Positions 43,878 to 52,467 of a stretch of 64,000 nt of DNA are shown here, one piece after another. The position numbers and the translations under genes are program-made. Every line of letters begins with the position of its first letter. The stretch's first letter is position 1. The stretch is from contig NZ_JAKZEW010000019.1 in the NCBI RefSeq assembly GCF_022548875.1, forward strand, positions 470-64,469, read 5' to 3'. The notes under the pieces are model-generated. The model saw nothing but the letters and a program-made list of their open reading frames with translations, searched no databases and was not told where the DNA came from. The DNA is from Glycomyces sp. L485. Its GTDB lineage: Bacteria; Actinomycetota; Actinomycetes; Mycobacteriales; Micromonosporaceae.

Positions 43878-45503
43878 GAAGACATCCGTGAGCACGGCCC
43901 TCAGTCCCTCGACGCCGACGCGATGCGACAGTGGGCGGCGCGTGGCGTCGACACGCTGACGCGCCACCGGCGCGCCGTCGACGAACTCAACGTGTTCCCG
44001 GTCGCCGACTCGGACACGGCGACGAACATGGTCGCGACACTCCAGGCCGCCTTCCAGGGGGCCACGCCGGACCTGCCGCTGCCCGCGCTGCTCGAGGAGG
44101 CCGCCGGACGTGCGCTGCTGTCGGCACGGGGGAACTCCGGGGTGATCCTCGCTCAGATGCTGCGTGGCCTGGCCGATGCGTGGACCGTCGAATCGGTCGA
44201 CGCGAAGGGCCTCGCCACCGGGCTGCGCTCGGCGACCGACGCCGCGACCGCCGCCGTCGCCGTCCCGACCGCCGGCACGATTCTGACCGTCGCCGAGGCC
44301 GCGTCCTCGGCCGCCGCCAAGGCCGCCCCGTTCGGACTGGTCTCGGCCGCCCGGGCCGCCGCCGAGGCCGCCGCCGAGGCGGTCGCCGCGACCCCGACTC
44401 AACTGCCCGCACTCGCCCGTGCGGGCGTCGTCGACGCAGGCGGGCTCGGCCTGGCTCTTCTGCTGGAGGCCCTGGTGGAGACGCTCACCGGCTCGACCTC
44501 GACCGGTGCCGTCGACCTGTTGGAGCGCCACCGCACCCGTCCGGCCGGCCCGGTCGAGGAGGTGCCGCGCGAGACCGGTTCGGAGGCCTACGACTACGAG
44601 GTCCAGTATCTGCTCGAATCCGAGGCCGAGGCCGCGGCCGGCCTGCGGCAGCGCCTCACCGAGCTGGGCGACTCGGTCGTCATCATCGGCTCGCGCGCGG
44701 CCAGGGCCGTCACCACGTTCAACGTCCACGTCCACGTCAACGACGTCGGCGCGGCCATCGAGGCCGGGATCGAGCACGGCCGGGTCCACCGGATCTCGGT
44801 CACCCGCTTCGACGACGCCTATTCACGACACCACCCCGCGGGCGGTTCCGTCGCCCCCCGCCACGCGGACTCGGGCGAACACTATTTCGCTCTCCAACGC
44901 GCCGTCGTCGCCGTCACCGCGCTGCCGCAGCTGCGGAGCCTTCTGGAGACGGAGGGCTGCCGGGTGGCGGCCTCCGGCGCCGTCGCCGATGTGCTGCTGG
45001 CCGTCCGCGCGGGCGGCGGCCCGAACGCGGTGGTGCTCACCGACGATCCGGCCGCGATCGACGCGGTCCGCGAGGCCGCGCACGAGGCCCGCGGCGACGG
45101 CTACCGCGTAGCGGTCATCCCAACCGGCTCGATCATGCAGAGCCTGGCCGCGTTCGCAGTCCACGACCCCGAGCGGCGCTTCGACGACGACGTCATCGCC
45201 ATGGCCGAGGCCGCCGCCTCCTGCCGTACCGGCGAGATCCGATTCGACGGCGGCAAGGTCTTCGGCCTGGTCGACGGCGACGTCGTCCACACCGGAACCG
45301 ACCCCGCCCTCGCGGCCGTCGACCTGGTCGACCGGCTCTGCTCGGCGGGCGCCGAACTCATCACGCTGATACCCGGCGCCGAGTCGGATCCGGAAACTGT
45401 CGCAGCCTTGGGCGATCATGTGGGGCAGGCGTGGCCACTGGTAGAGCTCCAGCAGCTGCCCGCCGGCCAAGAGCAACCGCTGATGCTGATAGGGGCCGAA
45501 TGA
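43875..45503 (+). CDS. DAK phosphatase-domain protein, FakA-like
   Basis: The product is 542 aa. The N-terminal DhaL-like ATP-binding domain (about 15-205) has NVFPVADSDTATNM (about 37-50), ARGNSGVILAQMLRG and GVVDAGGLGLALL. A middle DegV-partner domain and a C-terminal DAK1-like region (PTGSIMQSLAAFAV) complete the FakA/YloV architecture. FakA phosphorylates fatty acids bound by a FakB/DegV protein. The usual DGDTGTNM is DSDTATNM here: the metal-binding aspartates remain but both glycines changed. No fakB is in the window. The stop overlaps the recG ATG as ATGA. Confidence 0.88.
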   Translation: MEDIREHGPQSLDADAMRQWAARGVDTLTRHRRAVDELNVFPVADSDTATNMVATLQAAFQGATPDLPLPALLEEAAGRALLSARGNSGVILAQMLRGLADAWTVESVDAKGLATGLRSATDAATAAVAVPTAGTILTVAEAASSAAAKAAPFGLVSAARAAAEAAAEAVAATPTQLPALARAGVVDAGGLGLALLLEALVETLTGSTSTGAVDLLERHRTRPAGPVEEVPRETGSEAYDYEVQYLLESEAEAAAGLRQRLTELGDSVVIIGSRAARAVTTFNVHVHVNDVGAAIEAGIEHGRVHRISVTRFDDAYSRHHPAGGSVAPRHADSGEHYFALQRAVVAVTALPQLRSLLETEGCRVAASGAVADVLLAVRAGGGPNAVVLTDDPAAIDAVREAAHEARGDGYRVAVIPTGSIMQSLAAFAVHDPERRFDDDVIAMAEAAASCRTGEIRFDGGKVFGLVDGDVVHTGTDPALAAVDLVDRLCSAGAELITLIPGAESDPETVAALGDHVGQAWPLVELQQLPAGQEQPLMLIGAE

Positions 45504-47683
45504 CCGTCGATTTGGGAACCCGCCTGCGGGACGTGGTCGGCAAGGCCGCCGCCGCCGCGCTCGACAAGGGACTGGGACTCGAGACAGTCGGAGACCTCCT
45601 GGGCCACTACCCGTTCCGGTACGCCCAGCGCGGCGAGCAGACCGACCTGGGCTCCCTCCAGATCGGAGACGAGGTCACCGTCGTCGCCCAGGTCCGCGCC
45701 TCCACCACCCGGGAGCTGCCGCGCAAGCGACTGAAGGGCGGCAAGCTCGGGCCGAAGCGCCGGCTCACCGAGGTCGTCGTCGCAGACGAGTCCGGGCGCA
45801 CCCTCACGCTGACCTATTTCAACCAGCCCTGGCAGGACAAGACCCTCAGCCCCGGCCGCTGGGGCCTGTTCGCCGGGAAGGTCGGGCAGTTCCGCGGCCG
45901 ACTCCAGCTCACCTCGCCGCAGTACCAGCTGTTCGAAAGCGAGGACCCCGAGAGCACCGACGTCGTCGAAGAGTTCGCCGGCGCACTGGTGCCCGTCTAC
46001 CCGGCGACCGCCGAACTGCCCACCTGGAAGGTCGGCAAATGCGTGCAGAACGCCCTGAAGGTCGTCGCCGATCCCCCCGACCCGCTCCCGGCCGCGATCC
46101 GCTCACGCCAGAAGCTCATGGCCTACGCCGCCGCGCTCCACCAGATCCACCGGCCCGAGTCGTTCGAGTCTCTCGGCGCGGCCAAGAAGCGCCTGAAATG
46201 GCAGGAGGCACTGGTCATGCAGGCCGCCCTGGTACGCCGCAAGGTCGAGGCCGCCGTCGAGCCAGCCACGCCGCGCCCGAGGGGCGGGGCCGTCCTGGAG
46301 GCCTTCGACGCGGCGCTGCCGTTCGAACTCACCGCAGGTCAGCGCCTGGTGGGGGAGGAGATCGCCGCCGAGCTCGCCGGGGAGCACCCCATGCACCGGC
46401 TCCTCCAAGGCGACGTCGGCTCCGGCAAGACCCTCGTGGCGCTGCGAGCCATGCTCCAGGTCGTCGCCCACGGCGGCCAGGCCGCACTGCTCGCCCCCAC
46501 CGAGGTCCTCGCCGGGCAGCACCACCGCTCGATCGTCGAGATGCTCGGCGACCTCGCCCGCGGCGGCGAACTGGGCTCGCCTCCGGAGGCCACCCGTGTC
46601 GTGCTCTTGACCGGCTCGGCCACCGCCGCGCAGCGGCGCGCCACCCTCGAGGCCGTCGGCTCCGGCGAAGCCGGGATCGTCATCGGCACCCACGCGCTCC
46701 TCTACGAGGGCGTCGACTTCGCCGACCTCGGCCTGGTCGTCGTCGACGAGCAGCACCGCTTCGGCGTCGAGCAGCGCGACGTCTTGCGCGCCAAGGCCGA
46801 ACGCCCACCCCACACTCTGGTCATGACGGCCACGCCCATCCCCAGGACCGTCGCGATGACCGTCTACGGCGATCTGGAGACCAGCCGCCTCACCGAGCTC
46901 CCCGCCGGGCGCAGCCCCATCGCCACGCACGTCGTCCCCTACACCGACCAGCGCTGGATGTCCCGCGCCTGGGCGCGCGTCCGCGAAGAGGTCGCGTCCG
47001 GACGCCAGGCCTATGTCGTGTGCCCGAGGGTCGGCGGCGACGAGGCCGACGACAAGGGCGACGACGATCGGCGGCCCCCGCTCGCGGTCACCGAAATGAT
47101 CGAGGCTCTCCGGGGCGGCCGGCTCTACGGCCTGCGCCTCGGCCTCCTCCACGGCCGCCTCGACGCCGACGAGAAGGACCGCGTCATGCGCGCCTACGCC
47201 GCCGGCGACATCGACGTCCTCGTGGCCACCACCGTCATCGAGGTCGGCGTCAACGTCCCGAACGCCACCGCCATGGTCATCCTCGACGCCGAGCGCTTCG
47301 GCATGTCCCAGCTCCACCAGCTGCGCGGCCGGGTCGGCCGCGGCCACCACCCGGGCCTGTGCCTGCTGGTCAGCGAGGCCGCCGAGGGCACGCGCTCCCG
47401 TGATCGCCTCGACGCGGTCGCCTCCACCACCGACGGTTTCGCTCTGGCGGAGCTCGACTTGGAGCAGCGCCGTGAGGGCGACGTCCTCGGTGCGGTCCAG
47501 TCCGGTACGAAGTCGCACGTCAAACTCCTGTCGCTGCTGCGCGACGTCGACATCATCGAGGCGGCCAGGCGCGACGCGGTCGACCTGGTCGCCGCCGACC
47601 CGCGGATGCGCTCGGAGCCGGGCTTGGCAGCCCTCGTGGAAGACCTCGCCGCCGACCGGGGCGAGTATTTGGAGAAGGGCTGA
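45500..47683 (+). CDS. recG: ATP-dependent DNA helicase RecG
   Basis: The product is 727 aa. RecG rewinds and regresses stalled replication forks and processes recombination intermediates. An N-terminal wedge/OB domain (about 30-160, LGHYPFRYAQRGEQ, then VQFRGRLQLTSPQY) is followed by the helicase: Walker A LLQGDVGSGKTLVA (about 301-314), the GTHALLYEGV segment, VVDEQHRFGVEQR (DEQH about 416-419), MTATPIPRTVA, and a C-terminal helicase domain with TTVIEVGVNVPNAT and QLRGRVGRG. The C-terminal TRG region ends with VEDLAADRGEYL. It is translationally coupled to the FakA-like gene, a standard actinobacterial pair. Confidence 0.97.
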   Translation: MTVDLGTRLRDVVGKAAAAALDKGLGLETVGDLLGHYPFRYAQRGEQTDLGSLQIGDEVTVVAQVRASTTRELPRKRLKGGKLGPKRRLTEVVVADESGRTLTLTYFNQPWQDKTLSPGRWGLFAGKVGQFRGRLQLTSPQYQLFESEDPESTDVVEEFAGALVPVYPATAELPTWKVGKCVQNALKVVADPPDPLPAAIRSRQKLMAYAAALHQIHRPESFESLGAAKKRLKWQEALVMQAALVRRKVEAAVEPATPRPRGGAVLEAFDAALPFELTAGQRLVGEEIAAELAGEHPMHRLLQGDVGSGKTLVALRAMLQVVAHGGQAALLAPTEVLAGQHHRSIVEMLGDLARGGELGSPPEATRVVLLTGSATAAQRRATLEAVGSGEAGIVIGTHALLYEGVDFADLGLVVVDEQHRFGVEQRDVLRAKAERPPHTLVMTATPIPRTVAMTVYGDLETSRLTELPAGRSPIATHVVPYTDQRWMSRAWARVREEVASGRQAYVVCPRVGGDEADDKGDDDRRPPLAVTEMIEALRGGRLYGLRLGLLHGRLDADEKDRVMRAYAAGDIDVLVATTVIEVGVNVPNATAMVILDAERFGMSQLHQLRGRVGRGHHPGLCLLVSEAAEGTRSRDRLDAVASTTDGFALAELDLEQRREGDVLGAVQSGTKSHVKLLSLLRDVDIIEAARRDAVDLVAADPRMRSEPGLAALVEDLAADRGEYLEKG

Positions 47684-47698
47684 GCGGCACTTCTGCGT

Positions 47699-47716
47699 TA
47701 GAGTAGACATCCCATG
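47699..47716 (+). promoter_or_regulatory. rsmD -10 box, near-leaderless
   Basis: TAGAGT (47699-47704) lies 9 nt before the rsmD ATG at 47714, so the transcript would start within a few bases of the start codon. Confidence 0.4.
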
Positions 47717-48271
47717 ACTAGGATCATCGCCGGCGCCCTCAAAGGCCGCCGCCTCGCAACGCCTTCGGGGGACCGAACCAGGCCGACCTCGGACCGCGTC
47801 CGTGAGGCGCTGTTCAACTCGCTCGCTCCGGGAGGCGACCTCGAAGGACTCCGCTTCGCCGACCTCTACGCCGGGTCCGGCGCGGTCGGCATCGAGGCGG
47901 TCTCGCGCGGCGCCGAGCACGCCCTGTTCGTCGAGTCCCATGCGCTCACTGCGAAAGTGTTGCGCCGCAACATCGCCGAGCTCGGCGTCGCCGACGCGCA
48001 CGTGATCTGCGCCCCGGTCGAGAAGGCACTGGCCGACGAGCCCGACGAACCCTACGACGTCGTCTTCGCCGATCCCCCTTACGCCGTCACCGACACCGCG
48101 ATCGCCGCGATCCTCAATGCGCTGGTGGACAACCGATGGCTCGCCGAGGACGCCGACGTCGTGGTCGAACGGGGCGGGCGCGACGCGAGCGTGCCCTGGC
48201 CCGCGAAGATCGCACAAGACCGCGTCCGTCGCTACGGGACCACCGCTCTTTGCTACGGTCACGCCCTGTGA
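47714..48271 (+). CDS. rsmD: 16S rRNA (guanine966-N2)-methyltransferase
   Basis: The product is 185 aa. It methylates G966 of 16S rRNA in the small subunit. The N-terminus MTRIIAGALKGRRLATP is typical, followed by TRPTSDRVREALFNSL, SAM motif I FADLYAGSGAVGIEA (about 48-62) and the catalytic FADPPYAV (about 118-125). The stop overlaps the coaD GTG as GTGA. rsmD-coaD is a conserved bacterial pair. Confidence 0.95.
   Translation: MTRIIAGALKGRRLATPSGDRTRPTSDRVREALFNSLAPGGDLEGLRFADLYAGSGAVGIEAVSRGAEHALFVESHALTAKVLRRNIAELGVADAHVICAPVEKALADEPDEPYDVVFADPPYAVTDTAIAAILNALVDNRWLAEDADVVVERGGRDASVPWPAKIAQDRVRRYGTTALCYGHAL
48254..48270 (+). promoter_or_regulatory. -10 box for a leaderless coaD transcript
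   Basis: TACGGT (48254-48259) inside the 3' end of rsmD ends 8 nt before the coaD GTG at 48268. Confidence 0.4.
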
Positions 48272-48759
48272 AACCTGAAGCTCGGCACGCCGTCTGCCCT
48301 GGGTCCTTCGATCCGGTGACCTACGGACATCTCGATATCATCAGCCGCACCTCACAGCTGTACGATGAAGTGTGGGTCGCGGTCTTCCACAACGCCTCCA
48401 AGAACGCGGTGTTCTCGGTCGAGGAGCGTCTGGAACTTCTTCGCGAGACCACGTCGGACATGCCGAACGTCCGGGTGGCGTCCTTCAAGGGCCTCGTCGT
48501 CGACTTCTGCTCCGAGCACGGGGTCGGCGTCATCGTCAAGGGAGTTCGCGCCGTGTCGGACTTCGACTACGAACTTCAAATGGCCCAAATGAACTACGGA
48601 CTGGGGGGCGTTGAGACGGTGATGATGCCCACCAATCCGCTGTACTCTTTCCTTTCGTCCTCCATGGTCAAAGACGCGGCGAAGTGGGGCGGGGACATCT
48701 CCCCTCATGTTCCGGAAGTCGTCCAAAGGCGACTGGTGGAACGCATGCGTCAGGATTGA
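48268..48759 (+). CDS. coaD: Phosphopantetheine adenylyltransferase
   Basis: The product is 163 aa, a standard length. It joins ATP and 4'-phosphopantetheine to make dephospho-CoA, the penultimate step of CoA synthesis. The nucleotidyltransferase motif is CPGSFDPVTYGHLDII with TxGH at Thr18-His21. KGVRAVSDFDYELQMAQMN and the ISSTxVR-equivalent SSSMVKDAAKWGGD are conserved. The GTG at 48268 is fixed by homology; the longer frame runs back into rsmD. Confidence 0.96.
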   Translation: MKPEARHAVCPGSFDPVTYGHLDIISRTSQLYDEVWVAVFHNASKNAVFSVEERLELLRETTSDMPNVRVASFKGLVVDFCSEHGVGVIVKGVRAVSDFDYELQMAQMNYGLGGVETVMMPTNPLYSFLSSSMVKDAAKWGGDISPHVPEVVQRRLVERMRQD

Positions 48760-48783
48760 CCCCAATTCCACCTTCTGATACGG

Positions 48784-48798
48784 GACAATAGCCCCATG
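48784..48798 (+). promoter_or_regulatory. -10 box for a leaderless sepIVA transcript
   Basis: GACAAT (48784-48789) ends 6 nt before the ATG at 48796. No ribosome binding site is present. Confidence 0.4.
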
Positions 48799-49335
48799 AC
48801 GGATATTGACGGGAGCAAATCGGTGGGTTCGCTCGACAGGATCGAAGAGATCATCGCCTATGTGGAGGCGGCCAAGGCCGTCCCGATGTCCCGAAGCTGC
48901 AAGATCGATCGCGCCGAGCTCATCGCGATGCTGGAAGAGCTCCAAGCGGATCTGCCGACCGACATGCGCCGCGCCGAGGCCATGCTCCAGGAACGCGACA
49001 AGATCATCGAGGCCGGCGAACGCGAGGCCGAACGGATCATCTCCGAGGGCGAGGCCGAGCACGCCAGGCTCGTCTCGCGGCACGAGGTGACGGTCTCGGC
49101 CGAGCACGAGGGCAACCGGATCATCGGCGAAGCCCGAGGGGAAGCGCAGCGGCTGCGCGACGAGGTCGACGAGTACGTCGACACGACGCTCGCGAACTTC
49201 GAGCAGTTCCTGCACCGCGCCCTGTCCGGCGTCGAACGGGGCCGCGACAAGATGCACACCCTGCGCGAGATCGGCTCGTTCGCGCCACAGCAGCAGGAGG
49301 ACGTCGAAGAGGAGAAGCCGCTCCCGCAGTTCTAG
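48796..49335 (+). CDS. sepIVA: SepIVA-like DivIVA-family coiled-coil protein
   Basis: The product is 179 aa. The N-terminal part (SLDRIEEIIAYVEAAKAVPMSRSCKIDRAEL, quoted in part) and a long Glu/Arg/Ala coiled coil (about 50-150) match the small DivIVA-domain proteins of Actinobacteria. The mycobacterial member, SepIVA, is needed for septation and sits beside the DUF177, rnc, mutM, smc and ftsY genes, the same neighbourhood as here. Such proteins are often misnamed ATP synthase b subunits because of the coiled coil, but there is no membrane helix. The start ATG 48796 fits the leaderless promoter. Confidence 0.83.
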   Translation: MTDIDGSKSVGSLDRIEEIIAYVEAAKAVPMSRSCKIDRAELIAMLEELQADLPTDMRRAEAMLQERDKIIEAGEREAERIISEGEAEHARLVSRHEVTVSAEHEGNRIIGEARGEAQRLRDEVDEYVDTTLANFEQFLHRALSGVERGRDKMHTLREIGSFAPQQQEDVEEEKPLPQF

Positions 49336-49345
49336 CACGGCCTGG

Positions 49346-49398
49346 TTGGAGCGGTCTTCAGAGCTGAGGTAGCATTGTCGGTCGGCCTCGATCGAGGC
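49346..49398 (+). promoter_or_regulatory. Promoter and palindrome before DUF177-rpmF
   Basis: TTGGAG (49346-49351) and TAGCAT (49370-49375) are 18 bp apart. A perfect 14-bp palindrome, GCCTCGATCGAGGC, lies at 49385-49398, right at or just after the predicted start of transcription. It could be an operator or the first hairpin of a ribosomal protein leader. Confidence 0.5.
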
Positions 49399-49430
49399 GC
49401 ACCTCCCTACCGAAGGACTGCCGTTCACCC

Positions 49431-50006
49431 ATGACCAGCAGCGCTCTGAATCCCGCTTCTCCCATGGTGGTCGACACCATGGAGCTCGGGCGCAGTGCCG
49501 GCGCGACCATGCAGGTCGCGCGCGAGGTCGGCGCCCCTGAGGCGCTCGGGCTCGACGTGTTCAAGGTCCCGGAGTCGTCCCCGCTGTCCATCGACCTCAC
49601 CCTCACCGCCGTCAGTGAAGGCGTCCTGGCTAACGGCGAGGTCGAGGCCTCGGCCGAGGGGGAGTGTGCGAGGTGCCTCGCACCGATCGAGGACACCCTC
49701 AGGGTGCAGGTGCAGGAGCTGTACGCTTATGAAGGCTCCGCCACCGAAGAGACCACTGACGCCGACGAGATTTTGCGGCTCCAGGGGGATCTTCTCGATC
49801 TGGAGCCCGCGGTTCGGGACGCGCTGGTGCTGGCAATGCCGGTCACCCCGCTGTGCCGGCCCGACTGCCCGGGGCTGTGCGCCGAATGCGGCGTCCCCTG
49901 GGACGAGCTGCCCGACGACCACCGTCACGAGACGGTGGACCCGCGTTGGGCGGCCTTGGACAAGTTGCGGATCGTCGACGCCGATGGCGACGACGGCCGG
50001 AAGTAG
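49431..50006 (+). CDS. DUF177 (YceD) family protein
   Basis: The product is 191 aa. The DUF177 domain has the two Cys pairs typical of many members: CARCLAP (about 77-83) and CRPDCPGLCAECG (about 142-154), which could bind zinc, followed by VDPRWAALDKL. YceD is genetically linked to rpmF in most bacteria and affects 23S rRNA accumulation in some; the exact role is unsettled. The start is uncertain: ATG 49431 has GAAGGA rather far upstream, and an in-frame ATG lies at residue 12. rpmF follows after 27 bp. Confidence 0.9.
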   Translation: MTSSALNPASPMVVDTMELGRSAGATMQVAREVGAPEALGLDVFKVPESSPLSIDLTLTAVSEGVLANGEVEASAEGECARCLAPIEDTLRVQVQELYAYEGSATEETTDADEILRLQGDLLDLEPAVRDALVLAMPVTPLCRPDCPGLCAECGVPWDELPDDHRHETVDPRWAALDKLRIVDADGDDGRK

Positions 50007-50033
50007 CACAGCGCAACAGTATGGAGATCTAAA

Positions 50034-50207
50034 GTGGCTGTCCCGAAGCGTCGTATGTCGCGCAGCAACACCCGGCACCGCCGGTCGCAGTGGAAGGCTG
50101 CGCCGGTGCGTCTGGTCGAGTGCCCGCAGTGCCACGCCCAGAAGCGCGGCCACCAGGTCTGCGAAGTCTGCGGCACGTACAAGGGCCGCCAGGTCCTCGA
50201 GGCCTAA
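50034..50207 (+). CDS. rpmF: 50S ribosomal protein L32, zinc-binding type
   Basis: The product is 57 aa. The N-terminus [19 protein letters not shown] is the L32 signature, and [18 protein letters not shown] supplies the four-cysteine zinc ribbon. It binds the large subunit near the peptide exit region. The GTG at 50034 follows ATGGAGATCTAAA. It is probably expressed from the promoter before the DUF177 gene. Together with rpmE and rpmB it makes three zinc-type ribosomal proteins in the window. Confidence 0.97.
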   Translation: MAVPKRRMSRSNTRHRRSQWKAAPVRLVECPQCHAQKRGHQVCEVCGTYKGRQVLEA

Positions 50208-50219
50208 GACCTCCTGTCT

Positions 50220-50936
50220 ATGGGCGACAAGGCAGTACAACATTTCGAAGCGGTGTTCGGGGTTGATGACATCGACCCCGAACTGCTTCGCCTCGCCCTG
50301 ACCCACCGTTCCTACGCCTACGAGCACGGCGGCATTCCCACCAACGAGCGCCTCGAGTTCCTCGGGGACTCGGTGCTCAGCCTGGTGGTGACCACCGCGC
50401 TCTACCAGACCCATCCCGAGCTGCCCGAAGGCCAGCTCGCGAGGCTGCGGGCGTCGGTCGTGAACATGAAGGCGCTGGCCACGGTCGCGCGCCGCATGGG
50501 CGACGGTGGGATCGGCCCGCACCTGTACCTCGGCAAAGGCGAGGAGTCCTCGGGCGGGCGGAACAAGAACTCGATTCTGGCCGACGCCGTCGAGGCGCTC
50601 CTCGGAGCGGTCTACCTTCAGTACGGCATCGAGATCGCCAAGGGCGTCGTCCACCGGTTCTTCGACCCGCTCATGGAGCGCGCCGCCGGGCAGGGCGCCG
50701 CCCTGGACTGGAAGACCAGCCTCCAGGAGCTCACCGCCGACTCCGGACTCGGCGTCCCCGAGTACCGGATCACCGAGTCCGGCCCCGACCACGCCAAGGA
50801 GTTCACCGCCTGGGCCGTCGTGGCCGGCGAGGAGTTCGGCGAGGGCACCGGCGGCTCGAAGAAGGACGCCGAGCAGATCGCCGCCGAACTGGCCTGGCGG
50901 GTGCTTTCCGAACGCCTCGGCGTCAAGCAGCGCTAA
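50220..50936 (+). CDS. rnc: Ribonuclease III
   Basis: The product is 238 aa. It cuts double-stranded RNA in rRNA and mRNA processing. The catalytic signature [13 protein letters not shown] (about 42-54) and the second metal site in [14 protein letters not shown] (about 118-131) are intact. A C-terminal double-stranded RNA-binding domain (about 160-232) has [10 protein letters not shown] and [18 protein letters not shown]. It starts 12 bp after rpmF, with CTCCTGTCT rather than a clear purine-rich site, so coupling with rpmF translation is likely. mutM, usually next on the same strand, is inverted here. Confidence 0.96.
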   Translation: MGDKAVQHFEAVFGVDDIDPELLRLALTHRSYAYEHGGIPTNERLEFLGDSVLSLVVTTALYQTHPELPEGQLARLRASVVNMKALATVARRMGDGGIGPHLYLGKGEESSGGRNKNSILADAVEALLGAVYLQYGIEIAKGVVHRFFDPLMERAAGQGAALDWKTSLQELTADSGLGVPEYRITESGPDHAKEFTAWAVVAGEEFGEGTGGSKKDAEQIAAELAWRVLSERLGVKQR

Positions 50937-50971
50937 TCTGCGGCTCGCGGGCTTCGCCGAGAGCGGTGACC

Positions 50972-51802
50972 TCACCGCTGGCAGTTCGGGCAGTAGTGCG
51001 CCGAGCGGTCCCCGATGACCTCGCGGCGGATCGCCGTGCCGCAGTGTCGGCACGGCTGCCCGGCCCTGCCGTAGACGGCCAGTTTCCGTGAGAAGTATCC
51101 CGACTCGCCGTTGACCCGCACGTACAGCGCGTCGAACGACGTCCCGCCGGAATCGAGGGCGTCCTCCAGCACGACTCGGACGTGGCCGAGCAGTTCGAGG
51201 GCCTTGCGCTGGGAGATCCGCTCGCCGAGACGCCGACCGCGAATACCCGCGCGCCAGAGTGCCTCGTCGGCGTAGATGTTCCCGACACCGCTGATCCAGC
51301 CCTGGTCGAGCAGCGCCTTCTTCACTTCGATGCGCCGCGACCGCAGGCGTGCCGCGCACTGCGCCGCGTCGAACTCGGGCTCGAACACGTCCGGTGCGAT
51401 GTGGCTGAGCGTCGTCGGGACATGCCCGTCGAACTCGGCGATCTCCAGGAAGCCGAACGTGCGCTGGTCGACGAACCACAGCTCGCGCTCGTCCTCGAAA
51501 CGCAGCAGCGCCCGCAGGTGCTTGTGCGGCGTGACTCCAGGTGCTCTGACGAGGAACTGGCCGCTCATGCCCAAGTGGCACACCAGGGCCCGGCCGTCAT
51601 CGAGGGTGAGCCACATGAACTTCCCGCGCCGGCCGCTGCCGGTGATGACCTGACCTTCCAGGCTCGCGGCGAAGTCCTCCGCGCCCGCCGGGTGCCGCCG
51701 CACCGTCCTGGGGTTGTAGACCGCGACCGCGCTGATGCGCCCGCCTCGGAAGGCCGCGTCGACCCCGCGGCGGATCGTCTCGACTTCGGGAAGCTCCGGC
51801 AC
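50972..51802 (-). CDS. mutM: Formamidopyrimidine-DNA glycosylase
   Basis: The product is 276 aa. It removes 8-oxoguanine and formamidopyrimidines and cleaves the abasic site. The N-terminal Pro-Glu (PELPEVETIRRG) provides the catalytic Pro1 after Met removal and Glu2, and the lysine is in GRRGKFMWL (about Lys60). The H2TH segment ISGVGNIYADEALWRAGI and the C-terminal zinc finger CRHCG...YCPNCQR are complete. The start is GTG 51802. The gene faces rnc tail to tail with a 35-bp gap. It lies 26 bp downstream of the LuxR-type gene and may be cotranscribed with it. Confidence 0.96.
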   Translation of the reverse strand: MPELPEVETIRRGVDAAFRGGRISAVAVYNPRTVRRHPAGAEDFAASLEGQVITGSGRRGKFMWLTLDDGRALVCHLGMSGQFLVRAPGVTPHKHLRALLRFEDERELWFVDQRTFGFLEIAEFDGHVPTTLSHIAPDVFEPEFDAAQCAARLRSRRIEVKKALLDQGWISGVGNIYADEALWRAGIRGRRLGERISQRKALELLGHVRVVLEDALDSGGTSFDALYVRVNGESGYFSRKLAVYGRAGQPCRHCGTAIRREVIGDRSAHYCPNCQR

Positions 51803-51814
51803 CGCCCCAGTATG
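51800..51814 (-). promoter_or_regulatory. -10 box for a leaderless mutM transcript
   Basis: On the minus strand CATACT (51809-51814 in plus coordinates) ends 6 nt before the mutM GTG. It would allow expression independent of the upstream regulator gene. Confidence 0.35.
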
Positions 51815-51828
51815 GGTGCCGTGCGTTA

Positions 51829-52467
51829 CTAGCTCATCTGCGGGTGCTTCTCGCGCACCGGATCCAGGCCGTAGTTGATCGCGAAGGCGATCGCGGCGAG
51901 CCGGGAGTTCACGCCGAGCTTGCCGAGCACGTTCTGGACATGTGAGCGGACCGTCGAGACCGACACGCCCATGGCGTCGGCCATGTGGCTGGTGGCCTCG
52001 CCGCGGACGATGCGCCGCAGCACGTCGTCCTCGCGCGGCGTGAGGTGGTGGGCGAGCTCGTGGGCGTCCTGGTCGCCGAGCAGCGGCGCGGGCTGGAGGG
52101 CGGCCCGCAGGAGCTGCGGATCGTAGTACGGGGGACTGGCGAGCCCCTGGTCGATAGCGTTGAGCAGGTCCTTCGGCAGGATGTGGGTGCTCGCGATGCC
52201 CGCCGCCGAGACCGAGACGGCCTTGCGCAGGACCGAACCGTCGTCGCGGTCGGTGATGAGGAACACCGGCCGTTCGCAGTCGGTGAGGACCCTGTTCCTG
52301 GAGACCGCCTCCAAGGCGACCAAGCAGCAGTCGGCCTGCCCTTCCGCGGTGAGCGCCTTGGCGCTCTTGGCCTCGATCACGATGTCGCCTCGGCGGTGGA
52401 GCAGCGGTCGGATGCTGGCTGAGAACACCTGATTGGGGTCGTACAGCATTACACGCACGGTTGGCAC
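51829..52467 (-). CDS. LuxR-family regulator with degenerate receiver domain
   Basis: The product is 212 aa. The N-terminal 120 residues resemble a response-regulator receiver (VRVMLYDPNQVFSASIRPLL, then ADCCLVALEAV), but the strand that should end in the phosphorylated aspartate reads LVALEA, with Ala in its place. Only one of the usual acidic pair remains near the N-terminus. The C-terminal NarL-type helix-turn-helix (about 143-200) is intact: LTPREDDVLRRIVRGE, then MGVSVSTVRSHVQNVLGKLGVNSR. It is therefore probably a phosphorylation-independent DNA-binding protein. The GTG start has AAGGA five bases upstream. Its targets are unknown, and mutM is immediately downstream. Confidence 0.85.
   Translation of the reverse strand: MPTVRVMLYDPNQVFSASIRPLLHRRGDIVIEAKSAKALTAEGQADCCLVALEAVSRNRVLTDCERPVFLITDRDDGSVLRKAVSVSAAGIASTHILPKDLLNAIDQGLASPPYYDPQLLRAALQPAPLLGDQDAHELAHHLTPREDDVLRRIVRGEATSHMADAMGVSVSTVRSHVQNVLGKLGVNSRLAAIAFAINYGLDPVREKHPQMS

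Noticed and set aside
43931-45499. Upstream part of the recG frame
   Set aside because: It overlaps the FakA-like gene out of frame and has no recognisable protein sequence. RecG homology begins at 45500.
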